Source: Chitinophaga pinensis
Lineage (GTDB): Bacteria > Bacteroidota > Bacteroidia > Chitinophagales > Chitinophagaceae
Reading direction: 5' to 3'
DNA length: 64,000 bases
NCBI GenBank assembly: GCA_902167325.1
Contig: LR632930.1
Location: 2,170,001 to 2,234,000 of the forward strand
The notes under the pieces were generated by a model. It worked only from the letters and a program-made list of their open reading frames with translations. It was not told the DNA's origin and made no database searches. The position numbers were made by a program, and so were the translations under genes. Position 1 is the first letter of the stretch; the number at the start of each line of letters is the position of its first letter. Of this stretch, positions 17,218-26,015 are shown piece after piece.

Positions 17218-19845
17218 TTAGCGGTAGATGGTTAAACCCTGGATATTTTGCGTTTTCGGAAACAGTATGCTCCATGCGTATCCGGTGATCACGCAGGAGG
17301 CGAGGCCTGTAAAGGCATACATGAGTAAATGCATACCGGTGAATTGCAGCAGCAACACCTGTATGATGGCGCTGGCCATAAACCCGGCTATTGCACCGGG
17401 TCCTGTTGCCCTGCTGGTAAAGATGCCAAGTACAAAGAGACCGCCAACCCCACCGGTAAATAAACCGAGGATGAGATTGAACTGGTCCCACAGGGAAGTG
17501 GCGCCCTGCTCTGCCATAGACCAGGCAATGCCTGTTCCCAGTAAGCCCACCAGTAGTGTGGTGATCTTGGCAGAGCGGAGGTAATACTTATCTTCTTTCC
17601 CCGGCGATAATCTCCGGAGGAAGTCATTCACAAACACGGTAGATACCCCGTTAAGACTACCGTTTAAACTGCCCATGGCTGCGGCAAAGATGGCAGTGAT
17701 CACAAGGCCGGCCACTCCGGGAGGAAGTTGTGTTACGATGTACCAGGGGAAGATGGTATCCTGCGCATCCAGCGCCATATTCACCTGCCCGGGATGGTCG
17801 CGGTAGAAGAGGAAAAGGAGGGTGCCGATGGCAAAGAAGATGATGGTGGAAGGCAGGGTGAGCCATGCGCCCAGCTTCAGGCTTTTTACGGCGGTCTTTT
17901 CATCGGGGGTGGTAAGGTAACGTTGTACCACCGTCTGGTCGCAGCCATACTGAATGAGGTTCAGCGTAAACCCGCCGATGATCACTACCCAGAAGGTGGC
18001 CGATGTAAAGTCGAACCGGAAATCGAACAGCTTCAGTTTATTATACTGCTCCATCGTATGCGCCACAGCAGCCCCGTCGCTTTTGAGAGAAAGGGGGATG
18101 AGGATCAGCGCAAGCAATGCCCCGGCCAGCAGGATGATTACCTGTACCACCTCCGTCCAGATCACGGCTTCAATTCCACCCAGCACCGTATAGAACAGGC
18201 TCACAGCACCCATGAGCAGGATGCTCAGCTTTACATCGATACCGGTTACTACGGACAATGCAATGGCCGGCAACAGGATCACGATACCCATCCTGCCCAG
18301 TTGCAGCAGGATGTACATGCCCGCGGATACAGAACGCACGGCATAACTGAAGCGCTTTTCCAGATATTCGTAGGAAGAGGTGACTCCCAGCTTGCGGTAA
18401 TATGGTATGAAGAAACGCACCACCAGCGGCATGCACAGGATGATGGTCATGAGCAGGAAGAAGTAGGTCCAGTCGGTGGCGTATGTTTTAGCCGGAATGC
18501 CAATAAAGGTAATAGCACTCAGCTTGGCGCCGAAGATGCTCAGCCCGGTAGCCCATCCGGGAATCTTTTCCCCGCCTTTGAAATAATCGGCAGTAGAATG
18601 TTGATGGCGGGAAGTCCACAGCCCTATCACCACCATGCCTATGAAATACAAAGCCAGCACAATGTAATCGGTAAGGGAGAAGTAAGACGGCTTGCTGATA
18701 GCGCCTCTCAGTATATCAGTGGTTCGTATACCGGGACGTACTTCGCCGCTGGGGATATAGATATCACCATTCCACTTCACGGCGGTAGCGGTAACGGGGG
18801 CTGCGTATGGTAATTGCCCGGCAACGGTCCAGGTATCGGTGATGGTGTTGTATAGAAGAATGTCTTTGCTGAACCCGGGATGATTGCGGAGGATGGCGAG
18901 CTTCTCTGCTGTAAGCTTCGCTTTTGCGTTGCCCTCCGATTGTGCGATCTGCGCATTGAGGGTTTCGATGCGATTAAAGATATCGCCCTTGTCGCCACCC
19001 ATCACCAGTATGTAACTGGCGCCGGTGGCCACTGCCGTGGCAGCGGATAATGCAGTAATGCCTTTTTCGTCGTGGATAGGGGCGATGGGTGCCCAATGGT
19101 TACGCCCGGGGTCATAAGCCCAGGCTTTGGAAGAGCGGTCGCTTACACCGGAAGCGGTACGTGCGCGGCCACCGATGAGGTAGAGTTGTGTTTTAGATCC
19201 GTTGGACTGTGCCACCAACAAACTGTGTGAAAGTGCCTGTGGTATATCGGCCAGTAGTTTCCAGGAAGGGTTGGGAGCAGTAAGGTCGATGGAAAGGAGC
19301 GCGTTGGAAACGCGTTCACTGTTTTCTCCGCCGGCCACATATACAGTTTGGCCGATAGCTGCTGCGGCAGCATTGGTCAATGGAAAGGGCAGGGGTGGAA
19401 GATCTTTCCTGACTACCTTTCCGGATGCTTCCTGCCATTGGAGGAGGAATGTTTGGGAGAGGGCGCCATTATCATTTTCCCCGCCAATGCATACCACGCC
19501 ATCAGGCACGGAAGCGCTGGCGCCATAAGCAGTGGGGTTCTCAAACGGGAAAACCGATACGGTATCCCCCCGCATCACATATGTTTCGCTGCGGTAGGCT
19601 TTTTTACCACCTGCCCAGGGCATACCATCGGGGAAATTGGCGCCTCCTGCAAGGATGAGCGCGTTGTTATGGATGCCCGTAAAGGCCCCCGCAACACCAG
19701 GTTGCGGGGCGCCATCGGGCAAAGCGGGCAATCTTGCGGCAACATCCCACCGGATATGGTTGGGCTGTTGCGCATTGCCTTTATTGATCCAGGAAAAGAA
19801 CAGGCTTGCAGTGAGCATGAATCGAATGTCTCGGATGAATCGCAT
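17218..19845 (-). CDS. fusion of Kelch-type sialic acid mutarotase and SSS-family Na+/sialic acid symporter
   Basis: 875 aa in one uninterrupted frame. Residues 1-25 are a signal peptide. About 30-370 form a Kelch propeller like NanM (N-acetylneuraminate mutarotase): GGANFPDGMPWAGGKKAY, CIGGENDNGALSQTFLLQW, VAGGENSERVSNALLSIDL, LIGGRARTASGVSDRSSKAW, VMGGDKGDIFNRIETLNAQI. About 385-875 are a sodium:solute symporter domain with some 13 membrane helices (FSLTDYIVLALYFIGMVVIG, STADYFKGGEKIPGWATGLS, GCDQTVVQRYLTTPDEK, AAMGSLNGSLNGVSTVFVND). A periplasmic mutarotase tethered to the transporter would hand the preferred anomer directly to it. That coupling is inference, but signal peptide and helix count agree with the propeller facing the periplasm. 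It lies between the lyase and the epimerase genes. Confidence 0.92.
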   Translation of the reverse strand: MRFIRDIRFMLTASLFFSWINKGNAQQPNHIRWDVAARLPALPDGAPQPGVAGAFTGIHNNALILAGGANFPDGMPWAGGKKAYRSETYVMRGDTVSVFPFENPTAYGASASVPDGVVCIGGENDNGALSQTFLLQWQEASGKVVRKDLPPLPFPLTNAAAAAIGQTVYVAGGENSERVSNALLSIDLTAPNPSWKLLADIPQALSHSLLVAQSNGSKTQLYLIGGRARTASGVSDRSSKAWAYDPGRNHWAPIAPIHDEKGITALSAATAVATGASYILVMGGDKGDIFNRIETLNAQIAQSEGNAKAKLTAEKLAILRNHPGFSKDILLYNTITDTWTVAGQLPYAAPVTATAVKWNGDIYIPSGEVRPGIRTTDILRGAISKPSYFSLTDYIVLALYFIGMVVIGLWTSRHQHSTADYFKGGEKIPGWATGLSIFGAKLSAITFIGIPAKTYATDWTYFFLLMTIILCMPLVVRFFIPYYRKLGVTSSYEYLEKRFSYAVRSVSAGMYILLQLGRMGIVILLPAIALSVVTGIDVKLSILLMGAVSLFYTVLGGIEAVIWTEVVQVIILLAGALLALILIPLSLKSDGAAVAHTMEQYNKLKLFDFRFDFTSATFWVVIIGGFTLNLIQYGCDQTVVQRYLTTPDEKTAVKSLKLGAWLTLPSTIIFFAIGTLLFLFYRDHPGQVNMALDAQDTIFPWYIVTQLPPGVAGLVITAIFAAAMGSLNGSLNGVSTVFVNDFLRRLSPGKEDKYYLRSAKITTLLVGLLGTGIAWSMAEQGATSLWDQFNLILGLFTGGVGGLFVLGIFTSRATGPGAIAGFMASAIIQVLLLQFTGMHLLMYAFTGLASCVITGYAWSILFPKTQNIQGLTIYR

Positions 19846-19850
19846 GATGA

Positions 19851-20792
19851 TCAGGAATGTGTCTTGGCCGCTGGCCGGGATTTAAATTGATCGAACCCCA
19901 ACGCGGCAACGTCTGCAGTAAACTGCCTGAATTGCTCGCTGTTCATGTTGGAGACCGGCAGGCGGAAAGCCCCGCAGTCCAGCCCGATCAGTTTCATATA
20001 TGCCTTACCGGTGGCTATACCACCGTACTTGCCCAATAGCCTGATCATGTCGATCGACTGCTGTTGCAATTGAGCGGCCTTTACCGGTTCGCCGTGCTCA
20101 TACGCTTCCATCAGCTGGTGGTACAGTGGGGCAGCGTAATTGAAGGTGCTGCCTACTGCGCCTTTAGCGCCAATGGAAAGCGCGGGAAGCATGTTTTCGT
20201 CGCGGCCCCAAAGCATATCATACTTACCGTTACGGAAATGCATGCAGGAGAGGAAGTCCATGAAATCCTCATGCGTGTATTTCACCCCGGCAAAGTTGGG
20301 GATACGACCTTCCACTGCTTTCAGCAAATCGTACATGGCGAAGCCTACGCCATTCAGTACGGGGATGTGGTAGTAGTAGAAAGGCATGTCGGGCACGGCG
20401 GAGGCTACATCGGTACAGCACTGCGCGAGTGCTTCCACGGTAGCGGGCTTGAAGTAGAACGGTGCTGTGAAAGACACGGCATAGATGCCCTGTTCCCTTG
20501 CATAAACGGCCAGCTCCCGGCAGTCGGCAAGACAGGTGCCTCCAAGCAGCAGCATTACTTTAAAATCATCATCACCCTTTGCTGCAGCAGCCCATGCTGC
20601 CGTTGTCTGCTTCTTTTCAGTGAGGGTCATGGAAACACCCTCTCCTGTGGAGCCGCAAATGAAAGCGCCTTTAACGCCGTTGGCTTTCAACAGGCGGTAA
20701 TACTCCGGGATCAGTTTCGTGTTCAGCGCTCCCGCCTCATCCATGGGCGTAAAGGGAGCAGCAATCAGTCCTTGCAAATGTTTCATGCGCAT
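19851..20792 (-). CDS. nanA: N-acetylneuraminate lyase
   Basis: 313 aa (an ATG two codons in, at 20786, is equally possible). DHDPS/NAL-family TIM barrel: GLIAAPFTPMDEAGALNTKL, GAFICGSTGEGVSMTLTEKK (the GSTGE substrate-carboxylate motif; lyases carry S where DapA has T), YYYHIPVLNGVGFAM (catalytic Tyr) and the Schiff-base Lys in FAGVKYTHEDF (about residue 168). The K-Y-T motif separates NanA from DapA; compare the true DapA at 53221-54105, which has K-E-A-S. It cleaves sialic acid to ManNAc and pyruvate. It lies between the SusD and transporter genes. Confidence 0.95.
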   Translation of the reverse strand: MRMKHLQGLIAAPFTPMDEAGALNTKLIPEYYRLLKANGVKGAFICGSTGEGVSMTLTEKKQTTAAWAAAAKGDDDFKVMLLLGGTCLADCRELAVYAREQGIYAVSFTAPFYFKPATVEALAQCCTDVASAVPDMPFYYYHIPVLNGVGFAMYDLLKAVEGRIPNFAGVKYTHEDFMDFLSCMHFRNGKYDMLWGRDENMLPALSIGAKGAVGSTFNYAAPLYHQLMEAYEHGEPVKAAQLQQQSIDMIRLLGKYGGIATGKAYMKLIGLDCGAFRLPVSNMNSEQFRQFTADVAALGFDQFKSRPAAKTHS

Positions 20793-20820
20793 CTGGTATC
20801 GTATGGTTAATAGTTGCGGG

Positions 20821-22392
20821 TTAATTCGGTTTGGCGGTCTGGTAACCGGGTGTCTGGTTTACGAGCGGGTCATTGGTCCAGATACCGGTCTCTACCGGCC
20901 AGAGAATTTTATAACCTTGTGTGGCTTTGTCGAGTACGCCGAACGGATGGTTCGGGCTTTTGTAAACGAGTGGCTCATTGGCAAACTTCATCCTCCGGAT
21001 ATCATACCAGCGCTTGCCTTCGAACACAAACTCTTTGCTGCGCTCGCGGAAGATGGCCAGTTCGTTGGCGTCTTTGCTGCCGTTCACGAACGGTGAAGGA
21101 TCGTTCCCCGCACCATAAGCCCTGTCGCGGATGGCTTTGATGTAAGGCGTAGGGTCAGTATTCTGGGCATTGGCGATCTCTGCCAGCATCAGCTGACGGT
21201 CTGCCTCACGGTATACCGGCCAGTCGTCAGCGAAGTAGCGTTTGTTGGCATCGATCGTACCAAGGAATTTCACCAGCGCGGTGTTACGGATGGTGGTCAC
21301 GTATGGTGTGGAGGAAGTAGTTACACGGTAGTAATCGTAGAAGGTAGTGTTGCGGCGGGTGTCCTGTACGTCATACGACTGAAACAGTTCAAACGTATAA
21401 CGATACCGCTGGATGATCTGCTGGGAATTCGTTTCCGCAATCTTCAGCGGGTCTGTCAGGAAGTTGCCTACCCCTTCGGAAACCAGCGAGTCTTTGTAAT
21501 GCAGTCCGTTGAAGTTAAAGGTGGAATATGTGAAAGCAGCCACACTCATTTCCGCTTCCGCCACCCGGTAGCGGATGGTGAAGATGATCTCACTGTTACC
21601 TTTGTTGCCATAGGAGAAAACATTGGCGAAGGAAGGCATCAGTGTGTAACCGGTAACACCGTCGAGCGCAGTTTTAGCCTCGGTAAGGTCGGCAGTAGTG
21701 CCATATACTTTGGCAGACCAGAGGTACACTTCTCCCTTCAGCATTCGTGCCGCATTAGGCGTAAACTGGGTTTTGTCGGCAGAAGTTGCAGCGCCAAACT
21801 GTGTCAGCGACTGGTTCACATCTGATTTAATAAGTGCCAGCACATCTGCTTCAGCGGCCCTCGCTTTCCGGAGAGATACCACATCGGTATTGCCATTGAG
21901 TACTTCAGGCTCAGTACGGATAGGCACGCCGCCATAAGTACGCAGCAGGTGGAAGTAATAATAGGCACGCATGGCAAATGCCTGGCCCAGCAGATAGCTT
22001 TTCTTCTCCGCAGCAAGGAAGCCCGCTTCATTCACTTTCTGAATGAAGAGGTTCAGCTGAAGGATAGGCCCGTAGAAGCCGGCCCATCCGCCTACACCGG
22101 CGGAGTTTTCTTCAATACGTTGTTCTATGATCTGGAGTTCATTGAGCGAGGTGTTCTGTACATCCACATTACTCATGCCGCCACCACGCATTTCGCCCAG
22201 CCGGTAAAACTGGAACTGGTTATCACGGAACTGCTTGTGAAGGCCTACCATAAAATTGGTAACCTGTACCTCGTTCTGCCAGAAGTTGCCATCACCGAAA
22301 TAATCTTCCGGAGAAAGTTCCAGTGTTTTGTTACAGGAAGCGAGTACAACCGTAACGATCAGCACCCGGAATATGTATTGTAGTTTGTTCAT
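20821..22392 (-). CDS. SusD/RagB-family nutrient uptake outer membrane lipoprotein (sialoglycan)
   Basis: 523 aa. Lipoprotein signal ending VTVVLASC (Cys at about residue 20), then LELSPEDYFGDGNFW, which is typical of classical SusD proteins. TPR-like helices occur in the middle (GQAFAMRAYYYFHLLRTYGG, AARMLKGEVYLWSAKVYG). The C-terminal block ERSKEFVFEGKRWYDIRRMK is the SusD family signature. It is the ligand-capturing partner of the SusC at 22417-25791. Position at the head of the sialidase operon indicates sialylated glycans or free sialic acid as ligand. Confidence 0.95.
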   Translation of the reverse strand: MNKLQYIFRVLIVTVVLASCNKTLELSPEDYFGDGNFWQNEVQVTNFMVGLHKQFRDNQFQFYRLGEMRGGGMSNVDVQNTSLNELQIIEQRIEENSAGVGGWAGFYGPILQLNLFIQKVNEAGFLAAEKKSYLLGQAFAMRAYYYFHLLRTYGGVPIRTEPEVLNGNTDVVSLRKARAAEADVLALIKSDVNQSLTQFGAATSADKTQFTPNAARMLKGEVYLWSAKVYGTTADLTEAKTALDGVTGYTLMPSFANVFSYGNKGNSEIIFTIRYRVAEAEMSVAAFTYSTFNFNGLHYKDSLVSEGVGNFLTDPLKIAETNSQQIIQRYRYTFELFQSYDVQDTRRNTTFYDYYRVTTSSTPYVTTIRNTALVKFLGTIDANKRYFADDWPVYREADRQLMLAEIANAQNTDPTPYIKAIRDRAYGAGNDPSPFVNGSKDANELAIFRERSKEFVFEGKRWYDIRRMKFANEPLVYKSPNHPFGVLDKATQGYKILWPVETGIWTNDPLVNQTPGYQTAKPN

Positions 22393-22416
22393 GTCAGAAT
22401 AATTTGAGATCAGTTA

Positions 22417-25400
22417 TCAGAATTGAAGATTGGCGCCGAAAATCAGTTGTGTAGGGATGATGTAAGCACTGTTCTGGTTGCCGGTACGCTCTGGCAGGTT
22501 GATTTGGCTATTGGTGATATATCCCAGGTTCTGACCGGTTACTGTCAGGGTAAGTCCGCTGATGCGTGCCGGTTTCAGGATATGGGAAGGGATGCTGTAG
22601 CTCAGCGATACATCGCGGAAGCAGAGGTACGATGAGTTGGCCCAGAACATATCGCTGGGCCTGTCGAAGTTCTTCGTGTTCAGCTGATCGGCCCAGGTAT
22701 AGCGGGGGTATTTGGCATTGGGGTTCTCAGGCGTCCAGGTGTCTTTTACCACGTCGGTGGAATTAAACTCACCCTGGAAGCTGCCGAGTGACCACATGTT
22801 CATGAAATCCTGCTGGATATGGCCCAGCGCAAAGTCCAGACGGGCAAAGAGGCGGAAGTTTTTATAAGATACAGTGGTATTGAAACCGCCTGTCCAACGT
22901 GGGATCGTTCTGCCAAGGCGGGTCTGGTCGCGATAGTCAATGGTGTCATTCCTGTCGAGGTCGCGCCACATCATATCACCCAGTTTGGTGGAGATGTGGT
23001 TGGTAAGTCCCTTTTCAGTAATGAGCTTTTGACTGGCCACCCGTTTACCTGCGGCAGCGCCGTACTGTACTTCGCCTGCGGCGATGTCGATCTTATTGTA
23101 GTCGGCCAGGTCTTTATCGTTGCGGATGATACCGTCGCTCACGAAGCCATACACTTCACCCCATTCCATACCTTCCTGCAATCCGCCTACCCATACCATG
23201 CTACGAGTAGCGGGATCGTACACCTGCTGGCCGCCCTGGCGGTTTTTATCGTTGCCATTGAAAGGCAGCTTCACAATGGTGTTCTTGTTCCAGCTGGCGT
23301 TAGCTGCTACTTGCCAGGTGAGGTCTTTATTTTGGATCACTTTATAAGCCACGTCCATTTCCACACCGCGGTTGCGCATGCTGCCATTGTTGGTGCGGAT
23401 GGAGGAGATGCCGGAAGAAGTGGGGAGGTTGATGAAGGTGAGCTTATCATCCGTCAGCCTGTTGTAATAAGCGAGAGATGCGGTGAGCCTGTTTTCAAAG
23501 AACCCGAGATCGGTGCCTACTTCCACTGTTCTTGATTTTTCCCATTTCAGTTTCGGATTGGCGATACCTGTTTGCAGGAAGCCGGTAATGCCGTTATAGG
23601 ATTGCTGTGCGCCGTATGAACCTTGCAACTCATAAAGGCCGATAGCATTATCTGTACCGATTCCGATGTTGCCGTTAATGCCATAACTGGCGCGGAGCTT
23701 CAGGAAAGAGAGCCAGTTGCTGGTGCCTTTCATGAATTCTTCTTTATGCGCCATCCAGCCGATAGAGCCTGCGGGGAAGGTGCCATACTGGTTGTCGCCG
23801 ATGAGACGGGAGTATCCGTCGTGGCGTACCGTGAAGTTGGCGATGTACTTACCGTCGTAGTCGTAGATGAGGTTCCCGAAGCCGGACATGATCCTTTCAC
23901 GTGAATGGTAAGAGTCCGTACCGCGGGTTTGCGTGGTAGCGTTGTTGAGGGTAAGACCCAGGTCCATGAAATCATCAGTAGGAGCGAGGCGGCCGCTGGC
24001 GCTCACACCTTTGCTATAAGCATCGAAGTATTCGAAACCAGCCAAAGCATCTAAACTGTGACGGTTGATCTGTTTCTTGTAGCTGAGGGTGGCATTGTAC
24101 GTTTGCCGGATGGTACGGTCGAAGCTGGCGCTGCTGGAACGGTCGCGGTTCCAGCCGGTATTGGGATTAGTAAGGGATTGGATGCCTGTGCGGAAATCCT
24201 TGTTAAAGCTCTCGTTGAATCCTTCGTCATAATAAAGAATAGCACCTATACGGCCGGAGATATCGGGTGTGAACTGGAAGTTGAAGCGCTGGGTGATGGT
24301 AAATTTATCGCTCTGATTTTTACGGATATATTTATCAGCATTAAAGAGAGGGTTACCATCGCTGGCATCACGGCCGAGGAGCATTTCACCCTTTGCATTG
24401 GTGCCGCGCATGGTGGGAGGTGCGGAGAGCATCCTGCCCCAGTAGTTGGCTTCACCATTGGTCAGCGTCTGATCTCTCCAGTTGGCCATGGCGTACTGGA
24501 TGCCGGTTTCGGTTGTAACCCAGTCGCGGATCCTGTAATCGGCATTGCCGGTGAAGGTCAGTCTTTTGTAGAATACGTTCAGGGGCAAACCTTCTTCATT
24601 GAAGTACCCCAGGTTGGCGTAGTATTTACCACGGTCGTTACCGCCAGACATGCCGAGGTTGTAGTCCTGCGTAACGGCGGGTGATTTGAAAGCGTAGTCG
24701 CCATAATTGAAATCTTTATAGAGCAGTTGGGCATTGGTACCGTTGGGATCGTAATCACCGGCTGCGTTGGTTTTAACGGGGTCGGTCATCACTTTCCAGC
24801 CGTCGTTGGCATTGAGCAGTTCACGGTTTACGTCAGAGAGGCGCATGGTGCTCCAGATGGCGCGGGAGTCGTAGTTGCCATCGAGGATATTACCTGCGGC
24901 GTCTTTATAAAGGTTGCCGGTGCCACGGGGACCTACGCCGGAGAGTGCAGAATTGGCGAGGGTGCCGTTTTTGATGGCTTCCACCACGCCCATGCGGGTC
25001 CATTTGATATAATCTTCCGCGCTGAGGAAATTATATGGACTGTTCATATAAGCGTAGCCGCGTTTTGCCTGAAGGTTGATGGAGGTTGACCCAGCCTTAC
25101 CCCGTTTGGAGGTAATGAGGATTACACCGTTGGAGGCGCGGGCGCCGTAGATGGCGGTGGCTGCAGCGTCTTTTAGTATTTCGAGTGAACCGATGTCTTC
25201 CGGGTTGATGTCGCTCAGGGAGCCGCGTACCTGTCCATCGATCACTACCAGCGGACTGCCAGACCCGTCAAAGTTGGTGCCGCCACGGAGTACGATGGAG
25301 GGGAGGGCGCCGGGTCTGCCGGAGCCTGTGGCCACACGCACACCGGAGATGGTGCCTGCCAGCGCCTGGGCGGGATTGGAGCGGAGGCCGGTTTCCAGGA

Positions 25401-25791
25401 TTTTGTTGTCGAGCTTGGCGATGCTGGAGGTGAGTTTAGACCTTTTGGTGGAGCCGTAGCCGGTAATTACCACTTCGTCCATACGGGATGCGGAGGAGGC
25501 GAGGGTAATGTTGAGTGTGCGGGCCTGGCCTACGGTGATATCCTGCGGGGCATAACCGATGTAGGAAACGGAGAGCACATCACCTGGCTGCGCGTCAATA
25601 GAGAACTGGCCCTGTGCATCGGATTGTACCGCTTTCTTTTTGGCCTTGATGACCAGGGTGACCCCAATAAGCGGGGTGTTATCTTCCCCGGAAACGACTT
25701 TCCCGGTAAGGGGACCGGACTGCGACCGGCCTGTGATGGAGAGGAGGAGGCAGGTCAGGATGACGAGGCCCCTGCTGAAGGCGAATTTCAT
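22417..25791 (-). CDS. SusC/RagA-family TonB-linked receptor (sialoglycan)
   Basis: 1124 aa. Signal peptide (to about residue 25), CarboxypepD_reg domain (GPLTGKVVSGEDNTPLIGVT), TonB-box-like MDEVVITGYGSTKRSKLTSS (about residue 107), plug with SDINPEDIGSLEILKDAAAT and AIYGARASNGVILITSKRGK, and a long beta-barrel ending in IIPTQLIFGANLQF. Unlike the receptor at 3920 it has no STN domain and no adjacent sigma/FecR pair; control instead comes from the divergent GntR gene. It is the first gene of the operon. Confidence 0.95.
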   Translation of the reverse strand: MKFAFSRGLVILTCLLLSITGRSQSGPLTGKVVSGEDNTPLIGVTLVIKAKKKAVQSDAQGQFSIDAQPGDVLSVSYIGYAPQDITVGQARTLNITLASSASRMDEVVITGYGSTKRSKLTSSIAKLDNKILETGLRSNPAQALAGTISGVRVATGSGRPGALPSIVLRGGTNFDGSGSPLVVIDGQVRGSLSDINPEDIGSLEILKDAAATAIYGARASNGVILITSKRGKAGSTSINLQAKRGYAYMNSPYNFLSAEDYIKWTRMGVVEAIKNGTLANSALSGVGPRGTGNLYKDAAGNILDGNYDSRAIWSTMRLSDVNRELLNANDGWKVMTDPVKTNAAGDYDPNGTNAQLLYKDFNYGDYAFKSPAVTQDYNLGMSGGNDRGKYYANLGYFNEEGLPLNVFYKRLTFTGNADYRIRDWVTTETGIQYAMANWRDQTLTNGEANYWGRMLSAPPTMRGTNAKGEMLLGRDASDGNPLFNADKYIRKNQSDKFTITQRFNFQFTPDISGRIGAILYYDEGFNESFNKDFRTGIQSLTNPNTGWNRDRSSSASFDRTIRQTYNATLSYKKQINRHSLDALAGFEYFDAYSKGVSASGRLAPTDDFMDLGLTLNNATTQTRGTDSYHSRERIMSGFGNLIYDYDGKYIANFTVRHDGYSRLIGDNQYGTFPAGSIGWMAHKEEFMKGTSNWLSFLKLRASYGINGNIGIGTDNAIGLYELQGSYGAQQSYNGITGFLQTGIANPKLKWEKSRTVEVGTDLGFFENRLTASLAYYNRLTDDKLTFINLPTSSGISSIRTNNGSMRNRGVEMDVAYKVIQNKDLTWQVAANASWNKNTIVKLPFNGNDKNRQGGQQVYDPATRSMVWVGGLQEGMEWGEVYGFVSDGIIRNDKDLADYNKIDIAAGEVQYGAAAGKRVASQKLITEKGLTNHISTKLGDMMWRDLDRNDTIDYRDQTRLGRTIPRWTGGFNTTVSYKNFRLFARLDFALGHIQQDFMNMWSLGSFQGEFNSTDVVKDTWTPENPNAKYPRYTWADQLNTKNFDRPSDMFWANSSYLCFRDVSLSYSIPSHILKPARISGLTLTVTGQNLGYITNSQINLPERTGNQNSAYIIPTQLIFGANLQF

Positions 25792-25812
25792 AAATGGAGA
25801 ATTTTGGTTGTA

Positions 25813-25827
25813 TTATGTATAACATAA
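25813..25827. promoter_or_regulatory. candidate operator at the sialic acid operon start site
   Basis: TTATGT-ATA-ACATAA, a perfect 6-3-6 inverted repeat. On the minus strand it begins directly after a TACTTTTG -7 element (25828-25835), so it would cover the transcription start of the SusC-led operon. The core TGT-N3-ACA is shared with the dyad at 25918-25928. A site here fits repression by the adjacent FadR-type GntR protein. Confidence 0.5.
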
Positions 25828-25835
25828 CAAAAGTA
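25828..25835 (-). promoter_or_regulatory. candidate -7 element of the sialic acid operon
   Basis: Minus strand TACTTTTG, an exact TAnnTTTG match. A TTGG (25854-25857) is about 18 bp upstream as a possible -33 element. The predicted start is near 25824, about 33 nt before the SusC start codon. Confidence 0.5.
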
Positions 25836-25917
25836 ATGAAATCCCAACAGGAACCAATTTTTAAGCAGTTTTTCGCAGCACGTTAACAAAATATCAGTCG
25901 GAAAATGAATTAACTAC

Positions 25918-25968
25918 TTGTTATACAATAAATTGATTGGAAATCATTGAAATCGATTGACATGTCAA
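25918..25968. promoter_or_regulatory. FadR-like dyad and second palindrome upstream of the GntR gene
   Basis: TTGTTATACAA at 25918-25928 fits the FadR-type consensus TnGT-N3-ACnA exactly. TTGACATGTCAA at 25957-25968 is a perfect 12-bp palindrome centred about 29 bp upstream of the TATATTTG -7 element of the GntR gene. Both lie in the 224-bp divergent region between the SusC and GntR genes. Confidence 0.45.
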
Positions 25969-25987
25969 AATTTACATGTACATTGAT

Positions 25988-25995
25988 TATATTTG
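25988..25995 (+). promoter_or_regulatory. candidate -7 element of the GntR gene
   Basis: TATATTTG matches TAnnTTTG exactly, 20 bp before the ATG at 26016. The predicted start leaves a very short leader. Confidence 0.4.
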
Positions 25996-26015
25996 CATGA
26001 TAAGTAATACATATT

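Noticed and set aside
17218..19845. Two separate genes joined by a sequencing error
   Set aside because: The frame is continuous over 875 codons with a sensible linker and no internal signal peptide or ribosome-binding context at the junction.
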